DNA of 64,000 nt from Clitopilus passeckerianus. Its lineage: Eukaryota; Basidiomycota; Agaricomycetes; Agaricales; Entolomataceae. The notes beneath the pieces were generated by a model. The model worked only from the letters and a program-made list of their open reading frames with translations. It did no database searches and was not told where the DNA came from. The number at the start of each line of letters is the position of its first letter. Position 1 is the first letter of the stretch. Below are positions 1 to 10,991 of this stretch, piece after piece. The stretch is taken from positions 1 through 64,000 of the forward strand of contig CALYLX010000010.1 of assembly GCA_944990035.1 (NCBI GenBank), given 5' to 3'. A program made the translations under genes and the position numbers.

Positions 1-1202
1 CTTTCCGGCGTCCGAAACGCAGATGTCATATACCAGGTTGGTAATGACGTTGCGCCCGACGATCCAGGTATGTTCGTCGTGGAATCTAGAGCTCGACCAA
101 GAAAATTAGATAACGATTGGAGCACGACCAACTTGGACTGTAAATGCCTGCTATCAGCTGCGAATCTGGGCGAACTGAGACCGAACACACCGCTGGTGTA
201 AGTACTACGCTCGCAGTAGACGTCGCCTTTGCAGGCCCTGCATGCTAGTGAGTAAAACGTGGAGAAAATCATGGTGAACGTTCAAATACCTTCTGACCCA
301 CCAAATTGAGTGCCAGCGTTGAGCAGGCCTAGGTAACCCTCTAAGACGCGTGCTCCATGTGTGTTGTCCGTTCGGCTCCACCCGTCCACAACCGTCCGTG
401 GAACATGTTCTAGCAAGATGTTCAAGAACTTTATAGCATCTATTCGTATTTCCGGAAATATGTGGGTTTGGGCAGAGGTCGAAAAAAGGAGAATGACAGA
501 TGAATGGGGCAGGATGTCTTCCTTTGAGAACCAGTCTTAAGCAAGTGCATGAGTTAGAAGTTACGATGTTACGCACTGGGTCAATCCTTGGTAGTAACCA
601 TGTGAAGAAGCCAAGCAAAGTTTTCCGCACCCTGTTATCCTGCGTAGGGTCCAGCAACCTTGGATATTCAAGAGGTAATCATACACACCTCGTCTGGTAT
701 CATCCGGACGACAGCATTGATCAAGGGCGTGAGAGAGGTTTCTACTAATTCCCAATGCGCGTCAAAAAGCTCGCGTAGACCAAGCAGTGCATCTGTATTA
801 TATGTGTGCCTTCAGACACCTGCCTGCAGTGAAACTTCTGACAAGGAAATACCTCTGCGAGTAGCAGCATTGTAGTGCTTCAAGTGAACAATGAGATCAT
901 CGAACGTGAGCTTCCTCTTCGTCGTCGGGGCCGTGAGATCCTTGGGTTTCGCGATGCTTTGAGATGGTAGAGCAATAGCTGTTCATTATTGAGTTCAGGG
1001 GTTGAGTAAAAGGCGGTCCGGGACATACACCGGGCCTTGAACGAAGTATCAATCACATTGGAGGCAGCTTGTTTCCCTTTGCCAAGTTTTAGTTTTGCTT
1101 TCTGTGGGCAAGTTCAGTCATCACACTGTACTCCAGCCTTCAATTCACTCTCACCGCAAAGTCTGCTGCTTTATCCTTGCGTTTCTTTGAACTTTTTGGC
1201 AT
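1..1202 (-). CDS. IPI1: IPI1, pre-rRNA-processing protein (TEX10 family), 3' end outside window
   Basis: Ipi1 is a subunit of the Rix1 complex, which acts in the nucleus in ITS2 processing and release of pre-60S ribosomes. The start (ATG at 1202) gives MPKSSKKRKDKAADFA, a typical basic Ipi1 amino end. Spliced exons then read ASNVIDTSFKARSIALPSQ, TFDDLIVHLKHYNAATRRDA, LLGLRELFDAHWELVETSL, DNRVRKTLLGFFTWLLPRI and RVLEGYLGLLNAGTQFGGSE, the HEAT-like IPI1/TEX10 amino-terminal domain. Exon 1 is 1155-1202, exon 2 is 1029-1101 and exon 3 starts at 978; at least seven short introns are needed. About 280 residues are visible and the carboxyl part lies left of base 1. It diverges from the mannanase gene across about 275 bp. 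Family assignment is firm; individual splice sites are hand-placed. Confidence 0.85.
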
Positions 1203-1434
1203 GGTTGTTCCAGTTCATGAACTTTGAAATCTTCTGATGCGGAGACTGGACCTGCCCCGATTTGGACTGCATCATCAGAATCTAACAGGTGCAAACGAGA
1301 ATATGCCAAAATGGGGTCAGCTGACTGACGCGACCCCCGCCTGATCTCCAAAAAACCACCGCAAATCGCGCTCTTAAGCCCGATGTTGTCCCGAATATCT
1401 GCCTCGACTCACACAGTCTGGTCGCTCCGGATGG

Positions 1435-1440
1435 TATAAA
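1435..1440 (+). promoter_or_regulatory. TATA box of the mannanase gene
   Basis: A perfect TATAAA lies 38-43 bases before the mannanase ATG at 1478. This is a canonical distance for a strongly regulated fungal secreted-enzyme gene. About 100 bases further upstream, 1335-1340 reads CCCCGC, which on the other strand (GCGGGG) fits the CreA/Cre1 consensus SYGGRG for carbon catabolite repression. The TATA call is direct; the CreA role is inference from a short motif. Confidence 0.6.
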
Positions 1441-1477
1441 GATCTCAGGTGAAGGTCAACGTTGTTTGTCGGTCACC

Positions 1478-3705
1478 ATGCGTCTCGCTCTGTTGTCTAC
1501 GTTGAGTGCTGCGTTCCTCTGCGCATCTGTCGCCGCAAGTCCCTCAAAACCTGGTCCTAAAGTCCCGAACGGCTTCGTAACGACCAGAGGATCGCAATTC
1601 CAGCTCGACGGAAAACCTTTCGTGAGTTTTGTGTTGCTAGAAGATTGTGTACCTAATCATACTATCTCGATTAGTACTTCGTTGGAGCCAACTCCTACGT
1701 GAGCCTGCCCAAACCAAACCCTCGCTTTTACGGTATTAACAGAGCATTCCAAGTGGCTGCCTCTCCTTACTAGTGACGACGATGTTGAGAGCACGTTCCG
1801 CCAAATGCAACAGGCAGGAGTAAAGGTTCTTCGGACCTGGGTAAGTATGTCGGGTTGACACAAAACATACTTGTCCTAATTTCATCGACATATAGGGCTT
1901 TAATGCTATCAATGGCACTGAACTTCCAGGAGCCCTTGAATCTGGCTTGACCTACTATCAAGTGTGGAACTCTTCAGAGTGGCAGTTGAATACCGGACCC
2001 CAGGGACTGCAGCGGCTCGATAAAGTGATTGATGCTGCAGGCAGACACGGTATTAAAGTTATCCTTGCCTTCACCAATAACTGGTATGTTATCCAATGAT
2101 CGTCAACCAAAAACCACAGTCTGACTACATGCTCACAATAGGGTTGGTTATGGCGTAGGTCTCTAGTCACCATCAAGCGTTTGCTCTCCTGACTGTTTGC
2201 AGGGAATGGAACTCTATATCAACTGGATCGCTGGAGCTGGCAAGACGCACGACGTCTTCTACACCGACCCAAAAATTGTTGCTTCTTATCGTGAGTTCAT
2301 GCTTATTTCTGGGACTGAGGGAAGAGCTGACATCTGAATGTAGAGCGATACGTCAAGACCATCGTCAACAGATATAAGAACTCTCCAAACATCTTCGCTT
2401 GGGAACTTATGAATGAGGCCAGATGTCTTGGCGATCTTCCCGCTGGTCCCGGCTGCGTTCCTGGCTCTGGCACCTTGCATACCTGGTATAAGCAGCAGTC
2501 GGACTTCGTTCGTAACCTGTACGCTTTACACCTTCTCGGTGCCAGGCCAACCACTGACAATCACGTTTAGTGATCCTCACCATCTCATTACCACCGGTGG
2601 AGAGGGCCATTTCTACTGGAAAGTTAATGGGACCTACGGAAATGATTATAACTACGACGGCCAGGGTAAGAACTTGTTGTTTGGACGTTAAGGGAGAATG
2701 CTGATGAATCCTTGTGACTAGCTGGGGAAGACTTTGACGCTGATTTGACTTTGCCTAACATCGATTTTGGTACCTATGTAAGTATTCTTTACTCGTCGGG
2801 GACTCCCTTTCTAACTTACTGCCAGCACCTCTATCCTGAGTACTGGTGAGATTATACTCCATTTATTGCCGGTCAATCATTTAACTAAACAATCTCAGGT
2901 ATTCGACTGGCGTAAGTGTGCTAGGCTGAACCTCAAAATATTCAACGAATTTAATCGGTAAACAGGATTTCCCCGAAGCTGGACAAACCGCAGAGACCTG
3001 GGGCGTTTCCTGGATCACGCAACACGCTTTAGGTTTGTCTGTCGGGAGAGTTAGTATTTCTCTTCTGATAAGTCTTCGTTAGCCGCGAAGAAAGCCCGCA
3101 AGCCCGTGATTCTGGAGGAATTCGGTCTTTCTCAGCTAGGTTTGTTCTTTCAACATCCCACCAGGGCCCATTCTGACTGCTGGCCCAGCTAACAAAACTA
3201 CCTCGTACCCGGCATGGGTCAACGCCGCCATAAGGACCGACACTGCGTAAGTGCCTCACGTCGTCTGCGACACCCATCACTGACATTATTCGCAGGGGGT
3301 AAGCCAGTAGAAGTCTCACCTTTTTTATTCCCTATTCACGATCCATTGCAGTATCATGCCTTGGCAGTTCGGCGCCGTTGGTCTCAAGGAGAGCGGCGGA
3401 AACAGAATCATCAAGTATGCTGACGCACTCATCGATGGGGTGAGTTTCATTGACCGGTCAAGTCGCCTCTTCCGCTGACCTACTTCGCAACTAGGCCACG
3501 CCTAACGATGGTTAGTCACGTCATGATATACCGTGCCTTTCCTCATAATCTTTTTGTGTTTAGGTTTTGCCATTTACAAGAACCAAACTGCAGTATACAG
3601 CATCTTTACGTGAGAGTCTGTTTGTTCGACTATTCTGCGTATGCTGATCCGATCTGCTCCTTTCAAAGGAATGCTGCAAGAATTCAGGCCGCAAAATCGC
3701 ACTGA
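1478..3705 (+). CDS. Secreted endo-beta-1,4-mannanase, glycoside hydrolase family 5 (GH5_7 type)
   Basis: Cleaves internal beta-1,4-mannosidic bonds of mannans outside the cell. The start gives a signal peptide (MRLALLSTLSAAFLCASVAA), and the catalytic domain follows directly with no cellulose-binding module at the amino end. Diagnostic blocks after splicing are YFVGANSYWLPLL, VLRTWGFNAING, IFAWELMNEAR with the acid/base Glu after Asn, FGTYHLYPEYW, and VILEEFGLS with the nucleophile Glu. Exons begin 1478-1621, 1675-1698, 1754-1840 and 1896-2083; at least a dozen short introns follow. The last exon ends NAARIQAAKSH and stops at 3705, the usual end of fungal GH5_7 mannanases. A TATA box sits at 1435. 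It reads as an intact, ordinary plant-cell-wall-degrading enzyme. Confidence 0.9.
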
Positions 3706-3836
3706 TCGGCGCGGGGGGTGTTGTCGTATGGCTCGTAGCTGCTTTATCTTAAACAGCTTCAATATTTCTGGGCCTCTATTGAAAATTGAAAGTTACTTTA
3801 CCTATCGTCGCCTCCGTCGTGAGGGGGGTTCGTGAG

Positions 3837-4223
3837 CTACTGCCAAGAGATTGAGATCGTCGGCAGCTGAGGTGTGGTACCCTCTGCAGCCGCAAAAATC
3901 CAAGTGGCATAAAGTTGAACATTTCGCCACGTTCTCACCCTTGAGCAGTGCGATACAGACGTCGGTATCTGAACACAGTGCCAAAAGGAAGAGACGTACG
4001 AGATTCGCGCTTTCCGTTTCCCAGCCCATTGACTGAAGAGATAATTGTAGGATGATCCAGCGTCAAGGACCAATGATACACTTTCGCCTTCGGGTAGATA
4101 TATCGACGCGTTTCTTGAGAACCCTGCATCACCTGGATTGCTAGAGATCTGGAGAGTGGCAGCGGTGGTAGTATCGTTCGTCACCTCAAATAGGATGTCA
4201 AACGGTACGGTGCTAGTGGGCAT
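3837..4223 (-). CDS. Small conserved-looking protein of unknown function
   Basis: I cannot assign a function. The reading frame from ATG 4223 is open for 128 codons and starts MPTSTVPFDILFEVTNDTTT, followed by alternating hydrophobic and polar residues (LPEGESVSLVLDAGSSYNYL) that suggest a small beta-sandwich. Bases 3999-3940 have proper borders (GTACGT to AG) and measure 60 bases, a multiple of three with no stop codon. Removing them gives KARISVRTWRNVQLYATW, a smoother protein of about 108 residues. Spliced and unspliced products are therefore both translatable. There is no signal peptide or membrane helix. The gene lies tail to tail with the mannanase, and about 460 bp of non-coding DNA precedes it. 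Confidence 0.55.
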   Translation of the reverse strand: MPTSTVPFDILFEVTNDTTTAATLQISSNPGDAGFSRNASIYLPEGESVSLVLDAGSSYNYLFSQWAGKRKARISYVSSFWHCVQIPTSVSHCSRVRTWRNVQLYATWIFAAAEGTTPQLPTISISWQ

Positions 4224-4685
4224 GGTGTGTACAACCGTGCTCGGGCTCTCGAGGCGAGCTAACGGCTGGAATCGTTCTTTGGGACCAAGCAGTGAGCTTG
4301 GCCCCTATCTATGTACGATGAAATTGCTCCGGATCATAGAAGGAAGCGTTCATATTGTGAGGCTTATTGTCCTTTTAGCCTGCAGGCCGACCACTAATTG
4401 TCCTCCGGCGGAACCGAGTCCGCGTGTCAACGAGCACCCACTGCTTCAAATGAAAAGCTCCGTTCTAAATGACCGATGGCAGGGAACCAAGCAAACCAAA
4501 ACTCAAATGACTCTTCATAAGGTATCAACAGAGACCGTGAATGCTCGTGACTAGAATACATCAGGAAAAGTAAGGTAATAATAATGACGCCAGAAGTACT
4601 AGTCCGCTCTAGGCAATGGGACTTCCTGTCATAGCTAGGCGAAAGAACTAGCCAGGGAGTACAGTGGATCAAGAAACCTGAGCCC
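4224..4685. other. Intergenic, 462 bp
   Basis: This lies between the start of the small minus-strand gene and the stop of the NPC2-like gene, so it holds the first gene's promoter and the second gene's 3' UTR. I see no convincing coding potential, TATA box or repeat. Confidence 0.4.
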
Positions 4686-5417
4686 TCAGAAACCAAGGTG
4701 GGGGAATCTGAGCATGAAATCGACAACAAGGTCAAGGCAGAATAGGTTATCATCGTCGACGCTGTAGCCTTGAACGTTAACTTTGAACTTGGCTAATGAC
4801 AAGGTATTTAAACAGCTGATAGACTCCGGATTGTATATGACATACCCTTTGGAATCTCCTTAGGAAGTGCAACGGTCTGTGTAACAGTGTATTCGCCAGC
4901 TTTGACTGGGCATTGTACGGAGGCATTGGCATTACGTCTAATCGGCAGTTAGGTGGCTGGGATGATGATTTTGTGTGAAAGAACGTACGCTTCCTCGCAA
5001 ACATCAAATTCTTTATTCAACAACTTAATTGCACCCAATTTCACCAGAACAGCAGCATATGCACCCTCCTGCGCTGAATGTCAATTGCATCCGCCATTTG
5101 AGAAGGAGGGTTACATACCTCGATAACTTCCTTGGCTTCTCCGACCACAGTAACAGTCAGGTCTGCACCAGGCTTGGGAGGATCTGGCGAGACTGCAATC
5201 GACTTGATGTCGACCAAGTCATCGGGCGTTCCTGAAAGGTAGTTGAAGTAGCAGTTCATAACCAACTAGAATCTGGCGCACCACAACTGGACCACTCCCA
5301 TTTGTTTGTTGTACGAACTGTACCGTCGCTCTGCATAGGAACTTGGGGTAAGATAGAGCCATAGACTACAGGCAAGCTAGCCAAGGCGGCAACAGCAATG
5401 GAGGAGAGTCGAACCAT
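4686..5417 (-). CDS. ML-domain phosphatidylglycerol/phosphatidylinositol transfer protein (NPC2-like)
   Basis: Predicted secreted or vacuolar lipid-binding protein of the MD-2-related/NPC2 family, which carries phospholipids or sterols. Five exons join cleanly (5282-5417, 5119-5231, 4989-5068, 4846-4937, 4686-4792; 528 bases, 175 residues, normal for the family). The protein starts with a signal peptide (MVRLSSIAVAALASLPVVYG). Typical blocks are WEWSSCGTPDDLVDIKSI, PDPPKPGADLTVTVVGEAKE, LLNKEFDVCEEA, SVQCPVKAGEYTVTQTVALP and AKFKVNVQGYSVDDDNLFCL, with the paired cysteines of the ML fold. The start at 5417 is chosen because it begins the signal peptide. It diverges from the membrane-protein gene at 5555. 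Confidence 0.88.
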
Positions 5418-5554
5418 GGTAGTAGGAGTCGGAGGAGGAGAGGCAAGGGTCCTAATTATGTCAGCTGGGTTTCCATATATGTGACGTAAATGCAGTACAG
5501 AGGGTGTGGCTGTACTTGCAACGGTGACCACAGTCGTCTTATCCTATAACCACC
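5418..5554. promoter_or_regulatory. Divergent promoter between the NPC2-like gene and a membrane-protein gene
   Basis: Only 137 bp separate the two start codons, so both 5' UTRs and control elements must fit here. It contains TGACGTAA at 5482-5489, a CRE/ATF-like core, next to an AT-rich stretch (CATATATG). Function is inferred from position only. Confidence 0.4.
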
Positions 5555-6608
5555 ATGAAGCCCAGAGAATACTGCTGCTGCGCCATTCCTATCGTCAATG
5601 CTGGAATATATGTCACCCTCATTGAGCAGTTTGTCGTTGCGCTCACTGTCGCCATACTTTCAATTGCAACGCCTCACAGTAAGTGTCTACACTACACGAT
5701 CGCAGTATCTCCTAACCCTTTTCACGACAGTCGTTGGAGCTGCAACACCCTCGTTTGCTGGCATTATTTTGGCAATTGTCTGCTTTGTTGCTGCTGGCAT
5801 CCAAGTGCTGGGAATTATTGGTGTTGCAATGGTATTAGAATCTAGCTTCAGACTTGTCCGATCAACATCTCACATATTCTACAGGAACGACCCATCATGT
5901 TCAGAAGGTATATGACGTTGCATGGAATAATTATAGTGGCAGCATTTGCTGTCGCTGCCGCATGGGCAATCATATCTGCCACTCGCCATTCAACTGCGAA
6001 ATCCAAGTGCATCACAGACTTCTTTGCAAATGCAGATTCAGATGTTGCCTCAGAAGGGGAGACACTCTGCGAGGTTTTCCCGTGGGTTGATGTAGGTATT
6101 ATGGGTGGTCTTTGGGTTATTCTAGCGGTTCTTCATGTAAGTTCGCTCTATTGCCGCTTGTACCAATGTGCTAATCCCTTACTTCGATATGAAGGGTTAT
6201 CTCTTTGTAGTCCTCTCCTCCTACAGCAGGACTCAAGTTGAGGATCATGCAGCTTATGATCAGCTCAATAACGATTTCATACCGATGAACAAACGAAATG
6301 ACCCCTGGGACTCGAGGCCGTCTGTCGATCTCGACGGTCCTGGTCCTCAAGGTGGTCAAGCTTACAATGGGCAAGGCTATAACCACGTTCGGCAAGAAAG
6401 TGCCGCAAGTGCATCTGACATCCTGTCTCAACCTACTGTCCAAGCAAAAGACGGATACTCATACCCGTCTCCAAGCTCCCCAACCCGTCAATCACACCTC
6501 GGTCGGGGGCAATCGCAGAGAACTGCATATATCCCCAATAACGACACAGCTCCTTACGTACACGACTACGCATACCACGGACAGCATCACGGTGCTTCTT
6601 ACAATTAG
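5555..6608 (+). CDS. Four-helix membrane protein with a low-complexity cytosolic tail
   Basis: Function unknown. The start gives MKPREYCCCAIPIVNAGIYV, a cysteine cluster at the first membrane segment. Spliced exons supply three more helices (SFAGIILAIVCFVAAGIQVL, LHGIIIVAAFAVAAAWAIIS, VGIMGGLWVILAVLHGYLFV), with a loop between helices 3 and 4 containing CITDFF and LCEVFP. This four-span layout is tetraspan-like, but I do not recognise the tetraspanin CCG signature. The tail of about 130 residues is hydrophilic, rich in Gly, Gln, Ser, Tyr and His, and ends at 6608. Four introns of about 45-60 bases are inferred, one after TPH near 5680 and one near 6137. It appears intact. Confidence 0.7.
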
Positions 6609-7191
6609 ATTGATTCACGGTCAGTCCAGAGTTTCTTTTCCCTCGTCACAACCACACTGATTCACGTTCCTCAGAACTAATAATGAGCACGGATATCTGC
6701 ATCTGTACATGACTCCATATATGGACTTTTTTCTTCGCATTGTGTAATCATTGACCTTGCAATCGATTTGCATTTCTTCTGCAATGCCCCTGCGTCCGTC
6801 AAGTCGCTGCCGCAGTTCCTTTGACTGCGGATCAGGCTTTGTACATTCTCCGCATCCTCGCTCTTATATGGTGGACGTGCCTGTATCAATATCGACTTGG
6901 AGGCACACACAACTTGCCAAGTGCAAGTTTCTGGGGTACTGAGATCTGTCTTGGTGCTGCCATTCCACTCAATCATCTCCGAGTCTGTGACTAAATGTAC
7001 CCAAGCGAAATTGCTAACTCTTGAGATCGCGTCTATTCAAAATAGCTGCATGCAGATACGAACGGAGGTGTTCAAGCTCAGGGGAGACTTGGCCGCCACA
7101 ACGAGGCAAACCTAGAGAATATGAGTGGCTTGGAAGCAGTTAGGGCGTTTATAATTATGGATACTAGTAGGTGTATTACGAGTGAAGAATA
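6609..7191. other. Convergent intergenic region, 583 bp
   Basis: This separates the 3' ends of the membrane-protein gene and bL17m. It is longer than most tail-to-tail gaps here. The minus strand is open for 99 codons from 6976 to 6677, but the composition looks random and no family is recognisable, so no gene is called. Confidence 0.4.
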
Positions 7192-8244
7192 CTATGGTGC
7201 GGATTTCTGCTTGCGGCTGAACACGGTCCTCAGGTTGAGTACAGTGCCCGAAGGAGCAGCTCGCTGTTGACCAAGGGATCCTTGAGCGATCGAGAGAGCA
7301 GGTCGTGTCTCACCGGGCAGCTTAGAACCCGCTTTGGGGCGAGGTGTAGATGCGGTCCATCTTGCAGCCTCCTTCTGCTTCTTCTTCTCTGTCTCGTCCT
7401 TGGGTGCCTCAGCGGATTGGCCTTCCTTCATGATTGATTGGTAGACTACAGGCGTTGCCAATAATCGGTCCTACGATGCACAGTAAGGAAGGGACTTGAA
7501 CAACAGTATGAGGCTCATACCATATGGTCAGCAGCCTTTCCCGTCAGCTCCTCGACTACATCATCCTTCCTGTAGCGCAAGATTTTCTGGAGGTTCCACC
7601 GAGTTTTGGGTCGCAGTGCACCCCGACGGTCTCCTAGAGCTGCCGTCCGTTCCGACTCAAGGACGTCGCGTACTCCAGCCTTCGGGTTGTTGACAATTGA
7701 CACGGGCTGTTCACTCTTCAGCTTCTCCCTGAGCATGTCAAAGCCAATTGCCCGCGACGTCATCTCATAACGAAGGTCCCGAGGGTTGTCAACGAGTTCG
7801 AGAATGGCACGAGGAGCATTGTCGCCATGTCGGTTTCCAAGCTTATGAATACGCGTGTAACCTCCCGGTCGTTCAGCGTAGCGTTGAGCGAAGGTAGTGA
7901 AGAGCTTGGGAACAAGGCTGGATTGAAGCAGGAAAGCCGATGCTCGTGAACGAGCGGATTCGTGGCCTTGCTTGCCAAGTGTTATCATCTAGGAAAGTTC
8001 AGCAGGATTTATGCAAGACTAACAAGTAGCCTCACCTTTTCCGCTAACCTTGCAGCGTCTCTGGCTTTGGGCAGTGTCGTTGATATTTGCTCATGCTCAA
8101 ATAGTGAGGTAACAAGGTTCCTAAGTATCCACGACAATTTAGCGGCTGGGTCAAGTGGTCAGAGGTAATAACACCATACCTTAGCATGAGGTTCCTATGC
8201 GAAGAAGTCCTCGAGAACTTGCGGAATGCTACTCCATGCTTCAT
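7192..8244 (-). CDS. Mitochondrial large-subunit ribosomal protein bL17m
   Basis: Structural protein of the mitochondrial 54S subunit. Exon 1 from ATG 8244 encodes [20 protein letters not shown], the bacterial L17 amino end. Further exons read [40 protein letters not shown] and [20 protein letters not shown] followed by [13 protein letters not shown], the conserved L17 core. A fungal extension of about 150 residues ends [10 protein letters not shown] at 7192. The last intron runs from 7520 to 7471. Paralogy with cytosolic ribosomal proteins is excluded because L17 is a bacterial-type protein. It shares a 355 bp divergent region with the mitochondrial acyl carrier protein gene. Confidence 0.9.
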
Positions 8245-8599
8245 TGCGTCGACACAGTGGAATGTAGTTCAGTGTCACTTTCGCGTCGGGCAAATATTTC
8301 GTGATTACGTAACGGCCCTTCACTGAACAACTTCTAGACCGCAAGTGAGCAAAAACGAGACCTTTTTTGGAGCCGTCAAAATATTCTGCCTACAAAAGAG
8401 TGCATTTATTTTCTCAAGCAAAGCATCTTATAATATTTTCTAGGTTTTCTACAGTTAAAAATCACTTGTCCCAAACCTGTGAGCTGGCTCGCTTAACCCG
8501 GTCACGCCATCAGTCACACACACTTGAGTCGGTTGCTGCCGGCAGACATTGACGTTGTTTAGTTGGCAGTCTCGTCAAAAAGTTCCTTCGTTCTCAGTC
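8245..8599. promoter_or_regulatory. Divergent intergenic region of two mitochondrial-protein genes
   Basis: 355 bp between the starts of bL17m and the mitochondrial acyl carrier protein. Co-expression is plausible because both products work in mitochondria. I see no clear TATA box. The ACP reading frame stays open upstream to 8549, but the start at 8600 is preferred because it begins a normal presequence. Confidence 0.35.
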
Positions 8600-9191
8600 A
8601 TGTCCTTCCTCCGTGCAGTCTCCCGAACTTCTACTCTTTCCCGTCTCGCGTTTGCTCCTCGAGCCACTTCACTCCTTGTCCAACGAGCTCGCTTCTCTGC
8701 AGCTGCAGGACTCTCCAAGGATGTCATCCAAGCGCGTGTATTCGACGTCCTAAAAGGTTTTGAAAAGGTAGACCAGACTAAGGTGAGTCGAACAAGTGCC
8801 ATTCTTGGTCTCCAAGGCGCCATATTAACTACCACATTTTTCTCCTAGCTTACCCCAACTGCTTCTTTCGACAAGGACCTGGGCCTCGACAGCCTGGACG
8901 CGGTTGAAGTCGTCATGGCAGTTGAAGAGGCATGTAGTCCGACCGGTCCGTATGTCCTCACATCTAACCATTTTTACCTTCAGGAGTTCCAAATCGAAAT
9001 CCCGGATGCTGAAGCCGACGAAATCCAGACAGTGCAGCAAGGTATGTTAACCCCAGGTTCGATGTCAATACTATTGCTAAACCTGGCTTTTTACCTACAG
9101 CTATTGACTACATTGCAAAAACCCCGGAAGGTAATTGGCTCATTAGTTCACCACTCTCAAGCCACTGACACTCTGTTCTTCAGCACATTAA
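8600..9191 (+). CDS. ACP1: Mitochondrial acyl carrier protein (ACP1/NDUFAB1)
   Basis: Carries acyl chains on a phosphopantetheine arm for mitochondrial fatty-acid and lipoate synthesis, and is also a subunit of respiratory complex I and an LYR-protein partner. The arginine/serine-rich presequence ([18 protein letters not shown]) precedes the ACP domain. The modification site is [17 protein letters not shown], with the Ser of DSL, followed by [20 protein letters not shown] and [11 protein letters not shown]. Exons are 8600-8782, 8849-8929, 8984-9041, 9101-9130 and 9184-9191, in total 360 bases (119 residues). Intron 2 (8930-8983) begins GC rather than GT. The final coding exon supplies only 8 bases. 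Confidence 0.92.
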
Positions 9192-9409
9192 TAACGTATA
9201 ATACATTTGCTTGTCGGCACATCCCGTATTTTAGTATTACTTGCAATATATAGACGTCAATGACCGACCATGTGGCTCTTGCGCGACACCAATTTCCCGA
9301 AAGTAAGCTGAGATGCCCACTGTGCACCACATGACCAAAGGCTCCTTTATGCCTCTTATATCAGTCGCGTTTAGGACTTGACCTACCCGACACAAACTTG
9401 TTCGCCTTC

Positions 9410-10694
9410 ATGTCTCCTACCCAGATTACAGTTGATCAACCGTGGTATAAGATCGGATGCACCTTAGGAGAAGGTCAGAAGCTAGATGACCGTGTTCCGG
9501 GTAGGGTCATGTTACTGAAGCCATCCTTTCATCAGGTCCGCTGTATGATCCTTCAACCGGGATTCTGCATTTTGTTGATATTGTCGAGAAGAAGGTGAGT
9601 TGCGCGAAGATCATGTCATGCAATGGTTCTGACACGCTTCTAGGTCTTTCATCTTGACGTCCGCGATCTTTCTCTTGCCACGGAAGAGTTCGGCGATCCA
9701 GTCTCCTGCCTAGCTCTGCGAGAGGATGGACAGGGTGTGAGTACTCATCAAGAGACAAATACCTGGACTTGACCCCCAGTTTCTAGTTGGTTTGCGCCGC
9801 TCACAAAGGATTTGCACTCCTGGAGGGTGATTCTTCACTGAGATACATCAACGAGCCATTGCTTCTCGAGGATACACCCCACACTCGTTTTAATGACGGT
9901 GGCTGTGACAGCAAAGGTCGCTTCTTCGCAGGCACAATTTACTCACAAAGCCAGGGCGTCCCAGGAAGGCTCTACAGATATGACCCCAGAGAAGACCGGG
10001 CTGTGGTTGTAGATGAAGGGCCATTTACGGTATGTTGTTAGCCTTTCTTGGCTGCCGACTAGCCTGACACTTTGTAGGACTCGAATGGTTTAGGCTGGAG
10101 CCCGGACGAGACTACGTTGTAGGCCATTAATCGGTTAAAACTCGAAGCCATGACCGAGCAACCCCAAGTTATTTCACAGATTCGTTGGTCAACATAATTT
10201 ATGCGTACGATTACTTGGACGGAGAGCTTTCAAATCGACGCGTATTCGCTAATACCCTGGAACTTGGATACCCAGAGGACTCATTCCCAGACGGACTGTG
10301 TGTAGATGATGATGGTGGAGTATGGAGTGCAAGGTATTTCTTGATTTACTCTTGCGGCTTGGTACAATGCTGACCTATGCTTCGAGGTGGGGAGGATCCA
10401 AACTGATACGACTTACAAGGGAAGGAGTTGTCGATGTTGAAGTCAACTTCTCGACCGCTTTGAATATCACTGCATGTTGTTTTGGAGGTAAATTGATGCC
10501 TTGGTGCCATCTCGTGCGCATACTGAACCCTTCAAGGTCCCGATAACGGCCAACTTTATGTTACAACAGCACACTGTGGCGCAATTGGAGGGGATGCCTC
10601 GAGGCAAGAACAATGGCCGGATTCTGGACATTTATTCGTCGTGGATTTAGAGGGAAAGTATAGAGGTACAAAGAGATACAACTTTGCTGGATAA
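9410..10694 (+). CDS. SMP-30/gluconolactonase/regucalcin-family protein
   Basis: Six-bladed beta-propeller with a divalent metal site; members hydrolyse sugar lactones such as gluconolactone. Spliced exons carry CTLGEGPLYDPSTGILHFVD, with the metal-ligand Glu of the GEGP motif. They continue with RFNDGGCDSKGRFFAGT (Asn ligand), DSNGLGWSPDE, YFTDSL, and DSFPDGLCVDDDGGVWSA (Asp ligand). The last exon ends YRGTKRYNFAG at 10694. At least six short introns are present; intron 1 starts near 9474. No signal peptide is seen, so it is probably cytosolic. Whether it acts on gluconolactone or another lactone cannot be decided from sequence alone. Confidence 0.85.
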
Positions 10695-10991
10695 ATTAGG
10701 AAATACGAATATATCAGTTGATTACATCAGAACGCACGTTTTCGGAGAATGCCGAACACCTATGCAGTTGACAAACAAGGTTTACGGGTTACGCTAAGCC
10801 ACCCCATCCGCCTACGACGCCGCAAACGCTCAAGACTTCAAGGTGAGATCAAAGTCGTTGTCGGCGACGACGAGCTATTTTGAATCATTGCTTACTGATT
10901 ATTTCCTTTCATTTAGGTGTGTTCGTGTCGTTGGACTCATCCCCATACCCGAATGATTGAATAATTTATCGAATTTGTTCCAGACTTCAAA
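10695..10991. other. Upstream region of the uL13 gene with a probable 5' UTR intron
   Basis: 297 bp. A candidate leader intron runs from about 10841 (GTGAGATC) to TTTCATTTAG at 10917, 75 bases before the uL13 ATG. I looked for a snoRNA in it and found no convincing C and D box pair. Confidence 0.35.

Noticed and set aside
6677..6976. Minus-strand frame of 99 codons between two convergent genes
   Set aside because: Composition looks like chance and it overlaps expected 3' UTRs. No family or splice pattern supports it.
10840..10920. Possible snoRNA in the leader intron of uL13
   Set aside because: A CTGA is present, but no matching C box (RTGATGA) and no terminal stem were found.
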